A stretch of DNA of 64,000 nucleotides. Source: Pyrenopolyporus hunteri. Its lineage: Eukaryota; Ascomycota; Sordariomycetes; Xylariales; Hypoxylaceae. This document shows, in pieces, positions 48,145 to 59,444 of this stretch (position 1 is the first letter of the stretch; every line of letters begins with the position of its first letter). Under the pieces are notes generated by a model that searched no databases, was not told the origin of the DNA, and saw nothing but the letters and a program-made list of their open reading frames with translations. The DNA lies in assembly GCA_902806595.1 (NCBI GenBank), contig CADCXC010000003.1:2728001-2792000 (forward strand), in the 5' to 3' direction. The position numbers and the translations under genes are program-made.

Positions 48145-49211
48145 TCACTTTCGCCCTTTATTCCAGGCTGCGACGAACGCGGCTTTGTCCCGCAGCGTCA
48201 GGCCGACCCGCTTGTTGCGCGCGAGCCGCGCCAGCGCGTCGGCGATCCGGTCGAGCAGCGCGCGCTCCTCGGGCGTGAGCGCGGCGCCATCCGCCGCTTC
48301 CGAGTCGCCGCCCAGTTTATCCGAGCCGCCGTTCGTCAGGATGTCGTCATGTGTCACCGTCGCCGCGGAGTCGTTTACCACGCCCTCGGCGATGCGCACC
48401 CGAATCAGATGCGTGGGGCGGCTGAGCAGCTTCCATAGGAAGGAGAAGTAGGCGCCCGGGACGGGGGTAGTTATGTCGGGCGGTGTGTATCGTATGCTCA
48501 CGGGGAAAATCTGGGCGTTGGCTGGCGCGGACAGCAGCGAAGGGGAGAAAGGCAGGATGCCCTTGCCGTTGGTGGTGCTCATCTCGGGGAAGACGGCGAT
48601 CACGCGGTGCGGGTTCTGCTCCACGAGGGCGCGCAGGGTGGTCAGGTTATTCGGGGAGGGAGGAGATAGTGCGGGCGGAGAGAGGGCGAGCAGGATGGCA
48701 CGCAGGAGAGAGACGCGCTGAACCTTACGGGTGCCCGGGAAGGAGACGGTGAAAATAGGATCGAAGATGGCGGCGAGGTAGAGGGCGTCGATGGGGCTGG
48801 TGAATTGGGCGGCGATGATGGAGCGGCCGGCGTTTCCGGGGAAGCGCGAGGAGGGCTGTTGCGACAGCGAGCCGCGCTTCACGCCGTCGAGCTGCAGATC
48901 CACCCACCAGATTCCCGGGATACCGAGAAAGGTCCATAGCAACAGCTTACGAATGACTTGCGGGACGAGGAAGGAAGGGAGGTTGTCGAGGAAGAGGAAG
49001 AAGATGGCGCTGTAGGATAGGAACAGCGGCAGCCGGAAGAGAAAGAGGGCTGCACGTAAGATTGAGGAGAGGGTCGAGCTCGGCGTCGAAGAGGGGATGA
49101 AGGGTGAGATGCCAGATCCTTGGAGCACTGTTAGACACACATATTGAGGTGGTTATCCATAGCTGAAGATTCATGCTTACCGCGATCGCGGAACTGGCTG
49201 TATTTCTCCAT
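48145..49211 (-). CDS. PlsC-like acyltransferase (fungal LOA1/VPS66-like)
   Basis: A 31-nt first exon (49211-49181) encodes MEKYSQFRDR. The second starts at 49127 (337 aa) or, more like the family I recall, at 49118 so that the protein reads FRDRGSGISPF (334 aa). Two hydrophobic stretches (about residues 25-75) suggest an ER or lipid-droplet membrane enzyme acylating lysophosphatidic acid. The acyltransferase fold is suggested by FTSPIDALYLAAIFDPIF and VIAVFPEMSTTNGKGIL, which sit where the NHxxxxD and FPEGxxS motifs normally lie. Motif I reads QFTSPID, so the usual catalytic His is replaced, and motif III reads FPEMSTT. A basic, Ala/Arg-rich C-terminal region with DRIADALARLAR follows. High GC in this gene produces long spurious antisense frames. 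Confidence 0.78.
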
Positions 49212-50901
49212 ATTGTACTGCTAGAGTTGTAGAGGTGGTACTAAAACTAAAGCTACGGGGGATGCCGGATATGGTTGCAAGTGCCAGATAAGAAACTTCG
49301 TCAGCTGGACGAATGTATCCAGCTTTGGAGTCTTGGTAGTTACCGAGGCATCAAGCAGGAAGAGTTAGGTAAGTCAAGCGGTAGGCAATGGTAAAAAAAT
49401 GATTTGAACCTATAAGATTAAAACCGGACGGCTCGATTGTGTCAAGGGATTGTTTGACGTTTTTGGCCGTTGGCTTTTTGGCATGTGAAGAAACCCTAAG
49501 ATCTGTTCCGTCAGTCGTCATTTTAATAGGTGAAAGTAAATTCTGGGCCAACGTACCTAGGCTTAATAAACTTTGACCCCACGCGACAGCTCAGTCTTAC
49601 CGTCTTACCGTCTTACCCATCAGACTTATCGCATATCAGGTTAGGCAGAATAAGCTGGACATTTCTGTAATATAGGAAGTTCCTTGTAGCGTCAAGGAAT
49701 GATTAGGTAAGTTGTCAATGATGATAATAATAAAAAAAGCTTCGACCAAGTCCCGTACCTATATGTCCGCAGGATTTCTATTGTTCAAAGTGGGTCGCCA
49801 AGGCGCCAGGCATCGAACTTTACTAAAAAGAGCTAGTAGGTACTCTCTCATATAAATTAGTATGCGAAGGTACAAAGTAAGGCCTTGAAAATACCACTCT
49901 AGATTCGGAAGAAATAATACTACTAGTACGTCACCGTATACTATTAAAGCTTTCGAAGAGCTTTCAAATACGGATACAACACGCTGTCCTAAAAGAACCT
50001 GATTTGACGAAAGACGAAAGAAAGTTCGTACAATCGACCTATAAGCATTTTCCCGAATTAAGTCACGATTATAGCTACATACGCTGTCTCTATCGATAGG
50101 TATAATAGAATTAGGGGGTGCCGCGATACTGGCGGCCAGCGGTTGTAATTAGGTAGTATAGGTAGGTAGGTAGGTAAGTATCCTTAATATTAATTTGTAT
50201 GGGATAGTACATACTAACCTTTTATAGTAAAGTCTGATGCCTTGGTGCCTTACGCCCCACTTTGAACAATAGAAATCCTGCGGACATATAGGTAGGTACC
50301 TAGGTACCTAACTGTACCCAAGCTTCGTGCAATAAATGCCCCACAATGGCAGCCTTAAAGCTTTCCCCAAATCGTCCTAGCCACGGGCGTACTGCTAGTG
50401 GATTTACCTACGCCGTTTTCGAGCATCGTTGTCCGGCCAACATCTTAATGTAAGCAACGCGGAATGCATAACCCGGAAGATTTGCACAATTCGTAGCTTT
50501 ATCCATCAACTCCATTTTCACCCTAAACACCTCGACGTCGCTTCAATTGAAAATAGTTTGCCCTCCCAAACCTAACCCCCGCCGGATCGAATACTATCTT
50601 AACACCCACCTCTCTTCCTCGAGCTGGAGCGCGCCCTCGCAAAGCTTGACTGTGCTTGTTATTTATTTTGCCTTGCGTTCTACATTTCTTCGCCGCTCGA
50701 GGAACGCTGATATGGAGGCGGAAAACGTAGTATGTCGCGACCATCGGTCCCAGAACCAGACAAACATCACCATTCATATATAGAGCCGAGAGCCCGCGCT
50801 GACCGTAATTACAGCAGCATAGAACGAGTGGCCTCCAAAGGCCCACGACGAAGATACCCCAGTTCTCGACATCTGTTTCCAGCGGTAGCGGTCTATATGA
50901 G
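49212..50901. other. Intergenic region holding a MITE-like element
   Basis: No credible gene is present. Apart from the inverted-repeat element listed separately, it contains GGTA runs (50157-50179) and a TACCTAGGTA palindrome at 50297-50306. The right end should hold the kinesin promoter. Confidence 0.5.
49756..50294. mobile_element. MITE-like non-autonomous DNA element, 539 bp
   Basis: The ends are perfect 39-bp inverted repeats: 49756-49794 begins TACCTATATGTCCGCAGG, and 50256-50294 is its exact reverse complement. Inverted similarity continues inward with mismatches to about 49870 and 50180, so each arm is about 115 bp. No open frame of note lies inside, so any transposase would be supplied in trans. 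The terminal TA...TA could be part of a TA target duplication, but flanks are GGTA/TACC-rich, which makes the boundary uncertain by a few bases. The perfect outer arms suggest fairly recent movement. Confidence 0.85.
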
Positions 50902-53900
50902 ATGACTAGCTCTCAGAGTAATATTCGGTCGCAGCCAGCATCATCCATCCCGGCGACACACGGGCTGAAGCGCGGCGTGCCAACGCCAGGTGCGGACAAC
51001 TTGCCTGCCCAACAACCTGATTCATCATGCTTACAGCGACGGAATACAGCCGTACAGTCCGATGCGAAGCGGGTACCTCTATCTAAGAGGGCTGCCGAAT
51101 TCCCAGACAAGTCCGCCGCCGGGTCTCAGCTAGCCTCGCAGAATGTGAAAGGCATGTCCCTACGGGATACGGTGAGTATTTTCTTATTTTAAATACGCAT
51201 ATCAAGAGCTCGGGGACCTCGACGTGCCTAAGCTCCAGTCTCATCGTGGCATCCCCTACGTTGTAACATAACAGACGGTTCGATGCAATAGTATATTTGC
51301 ATTGTTTCTAAGACATAGGAAACTTCTCGAACCTATTACATTGACGATCAAAATGCGCGAGATTCCCCGTCCATATCCTACCCCCATAATCTATCTCCTG
51401 GTTCTTAACAGGAAGTAGTCCAATTCAACCATGGTTTCCTTCTTCCAATCCGTCCTCGCGACCATACGGCCTAACTGGTATACTAACCCGACTGGCGAAC
51501 AGGCTCGGCCTAACCACGCGAGCATCAGCGGCCCTCCAGCATCCCGGCACACCTCGAATAGCAGCTATTCGTCTAGCACTAGTAGCTATGCTGTTAGCGT
51601 TGGTCCTGGCCATCGCCCTCCTTCCCGATCTCAGCTTCCACATACCCGAACGCGATCGACTACGAGACCAGGGCGGCCCGCAACTTCGATGGGCACGCGT
51701 GGACAGGAGGAGGCGCAACAACAGCAACAAGGCAACAATGGTACAGTGCCACATTATCACTCAAGCCCTATCACCCTACGTCACACCAAGCTACGAAAAT
51801 ACCACTCAGTTCAAAACATGGAAGATGCTATTTACGAAGAACCACTTCCCCGATCTAGAGAAGTCTCTATATCCAACCAATTCCAATTATTATCACTCAA
51901 CGAAAAGGATACACCCAAACGTGGAAGTCAAGCGACGTCTAACCTAACTATACCCTCACTGCGTACTCCCTCGGCTTCCTCGAGTATTTCCCGGCTCGAG
52001 AAGGTGGGTAGTAAGGGCCAGGGCCAAAGAGCACAACTTCGGGTGTCTTCAAGGGACCAAGTAGCCCCCAAGACACCTGGAAAACATTTGATTAGCAACC
52101 TTGAGAATAGCATCAAGGCTGTTAGAAAAACACCAATTGCCGCCATGACACCATCACCTACGAAAGGGCCCTTTTTATCTAAGGAATCTAACCTAACAGG
52201 ATTTGTAGTCTCGGAAATCGAAGAGAAACTCGGTAGAATGGACAGCGAGTTCCAAGCATTGAAAGAGTTCATGAACACCACCGAAAAGAACAGTGTCAGC
52301 GTCAAAGAAGAGCTCGAATTAGCCAAGAAGAGAGGTACGTTGACCGTTCTCGTCATTCATCACGGTTTCCATATGCTAAGAGATAGCAGTGACAAGTCTA
52401 GAGGATCAGCGAAACGAGTTACAGGCGGAGAGGGCGAAGCTTATGGACAGGTTAGCGGATGCAGAGCGCCAGGTTCGCAACCTCAATATCGATATCCAGG
52501 ACCAGCAGAGACGCCATGATAAGTATTGCGAGGAGATAATCGCAGACCACGAGAGGAAGATGAGGGCCAAAGTCGACGATTACGAACGGGAAATGGAAAA
52601 AGCAGCCAAGCTCCAGCAAGAAATCGAGGAGAAGTGCGGCGCTGAGGCCGAAGCGCGACTAGACGACCTATCTCACGAAAACAAGGAGTTGCGAAGTGCC
52701 CTAGAGAGGCAGAAGCGCGATCACGAGCACGAGATTCGCCTGCTTAATGTAGACCTGGAGAGACAGTCCGTACGAATGCGAGAGTTTGAGGAAGGCCTGA
52801 AGAAAGCGGAAGAAGAGCAGCGAGCACTTCAAGCGCATATTGACGAAAACCTCAAAACGATCGATCGGCTCAGGAAAAGAGCCGAAGATGCGGAAGAAAG
52901 CCTTTCCAAAGACAAGGGCCACCTAGGTGGTCAGATTAGCCTTCTAAGCCAGAAATTAGACTTCAGCTCGGAGCGTATCCAGAGTCTAGAGGAGCAGAAT
53001 AAGGCTATACAGTTGGAGTGCGAGAAGAGAATCCAAGAAATCGAGCTCGCTGCGCAGAAGAAGATCGACGAGGAGACCATGTTGTTGCGAGACAGGCTCA
53101 TTAAGGAAGAGGAGAGGCGGCATAAGCTCTTCGAGCAAGTGCAAGAGCTAAAGGGGAACATCCGCGTCATGTGTCGAATCAAACCGCCAGCTGATCCTTC
53201 AAGCGATGCTCTCATCAAGTTCAATCCGCGGGTTAGCGAACTTGACGAGGACAAGATTGATGGCCTCAGCATACCTACGGAACGAGAAGACTTCAGGGAG
53301 CCAGGCAAGATGATCCCCGGCAAGCCGAAGGAATTCAACTTCGAACGCGTCTTCGACGACCGCTGTACCAACAAAGACGTGTTCGACGAGATTAGTCAGC
53401 TCGTACAATCCGTCATGGATGGTAAGAAGGTCTGCATCTTCTGCTACGGCCAGACCGGGTCAGGCAAGACCTTTACGATGAGCCGGAAAGAAGATGGTAT
53501 CATTCCTAGGACGCAGGACATGATATTCAGCGAGATCGACAGACTAAAGGCATTAGGCTGGGAGTATACCGTCGAGGGTAGCTATCTAGAAGTCTACCAA
53601 GACAAGTTATATGATCTACTCGCGTCGCGGAGTGCAAAGCCAGAGCCGCTCACAGTCGACCCGATCGGGGACGAGCTCAATATCAAGGGCCACTCGTTTA
53701 CTCTTCTAAAGGAAGAAAAGGACCTTGACGAGATGGTCAAGACGGCGGACAACAACCGGCACGTAGCCGCTACGGCAATGAACGACCGGTCATCGCGCTC
53801 GCACTCCATTCTGGTCTTAAAGATCCGCGGAACGAAGAAGAACGAAGATGGCGAGGTCATCAAGACCCGGAAAGGTACTCTGAACTTGATTGACCTGGCA

Positions 53901-54307
53901 GGTTCCGAATCCCCAGATAAGGCGCGGGGCGACCAGATCTACAAAGAAGGTGTAGAGATCAACTCGTCCCTGAGCTACCTGCGTACAGTGCTGTCGAACC
54001 TCGGCCAGGGCAAGACGGAGGGCGTGGACTTCCGGTCCTACACCCTGACGCAGCTGCTGCGGCCGTCACTGGGGAAGGGCTGCCGAACGCTGATGTTCGT
54101 TATGGTGAGCCCACTCAAGGAAAACGAGAACGAGACTATAAGGAGCTTGGAGTTTGCTAGAGACGTAAGTAATCTCCCACGCAAGGAAACGATCGTAGTT
54201 CAAGAAGAGTCGCCTTCTAGAGTATGGATGACGGTAGCTAACAGCTCGAGCAGGCCCAGAAGGTCAAGATGGGAGGCAACGGAGGAGCCACGAAGGCCAA
54301 GAAATAA
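50902..54307 (+). CDS. Kinesin-14 (KlpA/Kar3 type, C-terminal motor)
   Basis: Minus-end-directed microtubule motor for spindle organisation and nuclear fusion. Four exons (50902-51171, 51419-52334, 52390-54164, 54245-54307) sum to an intact frame of 1007 aa. Residues 1-395 are Ser/Thr/Pro/Gln-rich and disordered, likely a microtubule-binding tail. Residues about 400-650 form a long coiled coil rich in Glu, Arg and Leu. The motor (about 655-1000) begins with the kinesin-14 neck ELKGNIRVMCRIKP and has P-loop GQTGSGKT, switch I NDRSSRSHS and switch II DLAGSES. The last exon encodes EQAQKVKMGGNGG. The first junction uses a rather long 247-nt intron; alternatively translation starts at 51431, shortening the tail. 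The open frame past 54165 to 54407 is intron read-through, not the true C-terminus. Confidence 0.92.
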
Positions 54308-56117
54308 GGGTACGTCAAAAGTACGTTCCGAGATTCAAATTCAGGCACCCTTTTGGTATGGAGATTTCCCGTTCGTGCACATACTCCGTCTTAAAAACCG
54401 GGCTTAAGGGATACCTAAGCAGGCGTAGGTGTGTTAGGAGAATGCGTATCTATTATCGGAGTTCGATTTCCGCATTGTTTATAAGGGGAGGGGGGTGCAT
54501 GTGGCGTTTGACGAGGGCGTTGTAGGATAAACCAACGATGATGATGTGTCTTTGATTACCTGCTGCTGCTTTTTATTTTCCTATAGAGCAAGAGATGCCC
54601 TGGTCGATATCCAATGCAAAATCGCACCCTGTTAATACGATGCCGGTTCGGCTGCTTAGGTGTATGTTAAATTTTACGAGTATAATTTCCTCCCCCTCTG
54701 GGGAGATTCGCCTCGATGATTTCTCATATATCATCTACCTAGGTAGATGATACCTGGTGCCAATACCGTTCTCTCGCAGGCGATCGTTATGGAGCATGTA
54801 GGCACTACCTTATCCAATGAATCTGGAAGTCTACGGAGGACTGAGAAAGTTACTTGGGGCTTATTTCTTTACTGCGGGCGTCGTCGGACGGATCACTCAG
54901 TATGGAAATCGTAGTGACAATGCGACCTACCGTGTACTTCCACAAGCGCCTCTAGGACACTCCTTAATTATATATCTATTACGCTGGCCGCTTCTACAGG
55001 TATAAAATCAATGAATACCTATTGTCGGGTTTTTTCGAGTTCATCTACTGGCCTTGTAAAAAATGGTAGTCCACCTTCACACGCCTGTATCGTGTCACAC
55101 ACTACAAGGCCACATCACAAATCCCATTCAAACTCTCAGATACGGGCGACGGTAAAGACCACGTATATAAAGTCTACTTTCTACAGGCTGTCCCCGGACT
55201 CGCTTAGAACCCCAATGAAAGATTCCCCTGGCATGTAAAGACCTCGCCTCCGTTCTGGTTTTAGCGAGGGATGAAAAAGGGGTATCACCTCACCGCTCGC
55301 AGATATGGCATCAACGCCAGATTGCAACGCTTCCACCAAGCAAGCCCCGGAGAGCCAGATAGCCACCCACATAAGCGCATTCCTAACCGCCGCAGATACG
55401 ATACGAGACTAAGCACGAAAAGTGCCGGGAAAACAGCCTATTCTTGCTCATATCTACGAGGCCCCCCAGCGATCGTCGCGCCGGCATAGGAATCGACGCG
55501 GATATTCGTTCGATTTGGAATGCGTTGATCACTGCTTATTGCGAGGTGTAATGAGGGAGAAGGGAGAGCGGAAACGGTGTCTTCCCGTCCTGGTGACTTC
55601 CTGTCGTACCTAATTACCAGACTCGAGTGGCGGGTCATTGGTGGTACAAGGAGAGGGACTTGAATAGCGGTGGCCGTTTGCTCCCTTTTCTTTTCGGGGA
55701 GGATGACTCGTCCACAAACGATAGGACGGGTTCTAACATAGGTTAGGATCTTATTACAGCTTTAAGGACGCCCGTGAACAAATAATTATACGACAATTCG
55801 TAGAAGGCGGCGAGACGACTACTAAGAAATATGTTCTGGTTGACTCAAATCTAGAGTTTACCTATGCTAGAGATTTCCCACCGAATCCCATAGGTACCTA
55901 GAGTAGAGACTGGGTTGTGAGAGCCCTTCGTCTCTTGGGATTTCACCGGTGATAATGCACTCTAACAATCTATATACAAGAATAATGCTGAGTCTCCTTT
56001 CCCCCTTTTTACCCTGGCGTTGCGTACTCCAAAATCGATTGGGTACGAATCCTAGGTCTGTAAGGCCGATCCAGTTCCTGGAGCTTCAGAGGCCATATTG
56101 ATCAGCCCACCACAACC
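54308..56117. other. Convergent intergenic region
   Basis: The spacer between kinesin (+) and cutinase (-) 3' ends has no credible gene. Frames at 54817-55638 on both strands lack features. It carries the perfect palindrome at 54729-54752. Confidence 0.5.
54729..54752. repeat. Perfect 24-bp palindrome centred on TACCTAGGTA
   Basis: TATCATCTACCT is followed immediately by its exact reverse complement, with the dispersed TACCTAGGTA motif at the centre (54736-54745). It lies in the 3' flank of the kinesin gene and could extrude a hairpin. Confidence 0.85.
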
Positions 56118-57190
56118 CTAGAACAGCAGGTTACTCCCCCCAACCCCATTAATATCCCCCGGCGTCGGCAACGGCGGCAGCCCGGTGGGGACCGCGGTAG
56201 ACGGCTGGGGCGGGTCGGGGATGGGCGGGAGCGAGGCCGGGACGCTGACGTTGGGGAAGACGAAGCTGCCGTTGGGCCAGGGCTTGACGGCGGCGTCGCC
56301 GAGCAGCTTGGAGGCGAGGTAGTAGGTGGCGGTGGGCACCCACTTGATGTAGTCGAAGTGCACGGGGAAGACGTACAGCGTGCCGCTGCACACGGCGTCG
56401 CCCGCGTTGCAGATGATCAGCGTCCGGTTCGTGTCGAAGCCCCGGATCCGGCCCCCGTCCTGCCACGTCTGCGTGTCCCCGAACGTGACGACCGCGACGA
56501 TCCGGTCTTTCACCGCCTGGGTTAACCCTTCTATCGCTCGGTGCGTGAGGGCTGCTCCTTGGCTGGGGAGGGGCATTAGTATCATTTTCCGGGTAGTAGG
56601 TCAGGGAAAATAATGCTCATAAAAAAGATAGCTTGAGTAAAATTCGATTATCTAAGGGCTGCTTTACCGACTACTTATCCTCATCTAAGAAAAAGGGGCG
56701 GATGCATTACCTATATCCTGCAGCGACAATCTTCGAGTCCGGACACGTCGCCGCCGCGTTTAAGAGCAGCTGCATCTCGTAGATGCCCCAAGGCGGCGCA
56801 CCTCCAGGGTAGAAGTTCGTCTCTATGAAACCCCAATAATCGACTCCCTGGGTGACCACGTTGGCGGGTCCGAACACGGTTTTTAACCCGTCTGATAGTA
56901 GCGGACCAACCGTGTTGCCCTTAGGACGTCCGTCAGCATTCCGGTTTTATTTTCTTCATGCCGCCTCTCGGACATACGACGGCAGCGCAGAAATTGGGGT
57001 AACTTACCATGTTCCCAGGCTCTATGGTGGCTTTGGCCCAGATAAATATAATAGGCTTGCATCCGTAGTCGGTCAGCTCGTGCGCCCACCAACCCAGAGT
57101 CCACGATTGACGAGGCCTCAGAGATGCTGCTGGAACCGCTGATACAACAGCCGCCCATATGGACAGTAGCAGGAGCCAGAATGAAGCCAT
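56118..57190 (-). CDS. Cutinase-family serine esterase with proline-rich tail
   Basis: Secreted alpha/beta hydrolase of the cutinase family (CE5), acting on cutin or other esters outside the cell. Three exons, 57190-57008, 56919-56711 and 56562-56118, join in frame to give 278 aa. The start at 57190 gives a clear signal peptide (MASFWLLLLSIWAAVVSA); an upstream ATG at 57226 would bury it. After splicing the nucleophile motif reads GYSQG (S131), completed across an intron, with D186 in GDAVC and H199 completing the triad. Cys182 and Cys189 probably form the family's second disulfide. The usual ARGT near the first strand is replaced by AKAT. The last 40 residues are Pro-rich (PPIPDPPQPSTAVPTG), an extension absent from minimal cutinases. 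GC-rich coding in the last exon. Confidence 0.9.
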
Positions 57191-57384
57191 CGTGTCTGAC
57201 GGCTTGCTATGCCTGCCAGTGCGCATTTCTGTGCAAGTTCGGGGTTCCAGGCCGTACGCCCGCCGCCGTGCTTAGGGGAATCGTCCCGATTATAAACAGA
57301 CGCGGCCCAGACGAAATCTCAGCAAGGACTAGACGCTATCGCACTGGGCATTCCGGTCGGGCGTCTCTGTCCGGGCGTGTGCGT

Positions 57385-57861
57385 CTACGGCCACGGGCGA
57401 CACGACGTTCGGATAATATGCGGCGAGCAAGCCCGACACTGATGTCTCGTAGGTCGACCAGGTACGTAGGTATGGTCTGAGGCGAAAAAAATGACTAAGG
57501 GGTCCTCCTGTCCCGGGTGATTGCCCCAGGGGTCAGACGGGATCGCCTGCGGCTTAAGGGCGATTGGGGACCTGCAATTCGCAGACAGGGCGTGATAAGA
57601 ATAGGTAATGGCGCAAGAGCTGGGATTGGTGATCGTCATGGTGCATCTGGGTTCCTGATATTCAACATAGATTACGGCTCGGAGGAGAGTCGCCCGCGGC
57701 TCAACAGGGCGGCAATTCCCATGGACCAGCCAAGATCCCCATCCACCGTTGGGTTCCCAAATCGAAATTTCCCTGTAGTTTTTCGGCATTCTGCATTTTA
57801 CCGCGCATGCCACGCCCCAGCGTGTAAAACAGTTACACGCACCCCGGCAGTCGTCGGCAGT
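57385..57861 (-). CDS. Doubtful cysteine-rich small protein (partial model)
   Basis: The frame reads DDCRGACNCFTRWGVACAVKC near its start, then a Trp/Gly-rich stretch (EPNGGWGSWLVHGNC) and PRCTMTITNPSSC. Regular Cys spacing over the first 100 residues resembles small secreted or extracellular fungal proteins, and a spliced upstream exon within 57905-58093 (also Cys-containing) is conceivable. No ATG in a good position and no signal peptide were found, and I recognise no family. It could also be a decayed gene or chance. Confidence 0.3.
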   Translation of the reverse strand, partial: TADDCRGACNCFTRWGVACAVKCRMPKNYREISIWEPNGGWGSWLVHGNCRPVEPRATLLRAVIYVEYQEPRCTMTITNPSSCAITYSYHALSANCRSPIALKPQAIPSDPWGNHPGQEDPLVIFFASDHTYVPGRPTRHQCRACSPHIIRTSCRPWP

Positions 57862-58557
57862 CCTGAAGTAACCTCTTGATATTTTGGGTGGGCCGCATCA
57901 GATATTAAAGATCGCAGATTCCGGCATGGATATCTCGGTCGCTTCGACAATCCCAGACATATAATAATGCTCCTTCACATGCGTAGAGCTTCTCGCGGCG
58001 GCGATCGTGTCCATGTGTCTTGCGGTCTGGCGGATAGGCACAGATCTCCAGCGCACAATCTCCAGACGGGTTGACATGACCGGCTTCCCTCAAGGTTCAA
58101 TAGGTCCCAGCGTACCAACTCGGACAAGTCGATATTGGCCACTCCAAGCGATCACATTCATGGCCTGATTCCTATTATTTCTTCTCTGGGATAATGCGCT
58201 CTGACATCATCTGTGGATGCGTAACCCAACAGAATACTCTACGTCGGCCGTTCAATATCGTTATGTGGTGGGTGGTCTATAGGTAGGTAGATAACCCCCA
58301 GCAAATGCTACGGCAGTATACATCAAACACTGTTTATCCCTGAAACAATAGAAACTCGACACGGGGTGCGTATAATGCATATCTACATGTGCCTAGGGAA
58401 ACAGATATGTACCATCCAATATCTCAGGCGCTCGAGTCTCCCTAAAAACAATCGTTAGCAACTTGGCGGATAAAATTATCACTATTGAGATACTTCGGCG
58501 GTAAAAGACTCTTACACTTAACATACAAGCTTCCATCTTCGCCATGTACCTAAATAT

Positions 58558-58630
58558 ATAGGTAGGTACCTAGGTATGCTGTCTTGTGCGTAGGTTCAAG
58601 CAAACCTTGGTAATATTAAATACCTAGGTA
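58558..58630. repeat. Cluster of TACCTAGGTA palindromes and GGTA runs
   Basis: Two exact TACCTAGGTA copies (58567-58576, 58621-58630) occur within 65 bp, the first embedded in a GGTAGGTACC run. They belong to the dispersed family seen at 3093, 3971, 15606, 34217, 50297, 54736 and 62033. Confidence 0.8.
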
Positions 58631-59444
58631 ACTGAGAAGAACTCCACGGCGAAGCACCCAAGTAACAGTAAAAACAGACAGGAAGCGGTCAGAAACTAAA
58701 CAGCAACTGTACGTCTAAAACGTGTCCTACATATCAATATAATAACGTTTCCTTCAATATATACACACCCCATCTCCATACGCATACCTCGGGTAGGTAC
58801 CCGGCTACCACGTACTTCCAAACAGCTATCCCCGAAGCGCCCCTTAAAAGCCCAAGACTTAGCGATATCCGCGAGCCAATCAGAAGACAAGGTCGATCCA
58901 AATGAGGAACTTTAGTTCTGGTGACCATGCTCAATGCTGTCTTAGACAAGTTGACTAAACCGCATTAGCTACCTACCTACCTATATTTATTGCCTTAGTG
59001 GAAGCTTGTGATACCATCCATCACATTTACCTGGTAGTGCTCAAGCACGTATGCTCCGTGTTGTAGATTAAGTACCCGGATGTGCTCCAAGCTCTTACAA
59101 GCACGACATACATATTCTCATACATGTATACGTATACTCCGAATCTAGCAGCATGGGAGGCGTGAACCACCACAGTACAGCTACACGATACGCCTTGCCG
59201 TCTCTCATTCCATGAAGTTGGGGCTCCTCTACACCGCCCCATAGTGACAATCCGGGGTTTACGTTAGTTGGTCCATGATATTACCGGTAACCTGTGAAGT
59301 CAACGCAAATGACTTTTAATGCGCTACATCTGGGTATCGACGTCTATCCTACACGCTGACGGCCAACGAGACAATCCTTTTCCACCTCATACAAATCCGG
59401 CCCGGCCCATCCTCGTCCCGCCGGACTAGAGTGATGAATCGCGC

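Larger units (their letters stand above)
57191..59444. other. Intergenic region with possible small cysteine-rich gene
   Basis: Apart from the doubtful frame at 57385-57861 nothing here looks coding. TACCTAGGTA palindromes lie at 58567-58576 and 58621-58630, with GGTA/TACC runs near 58283 and 58971-58984. Confidence 0.4.

Noticed and set aside
48008..48721. Plus-strand Arg/Ser-rich frames opposite the acyltransferase
   Set aside because: They are antisense to a GC-rich exon and have the typical composition of such shadows.
54165..54407. Kinesin C-terminal extension to 54407
   Set aside because: It reads through a GTAAGT donor; splicing to 54245 gives a shorter, more sensible end at 54307.
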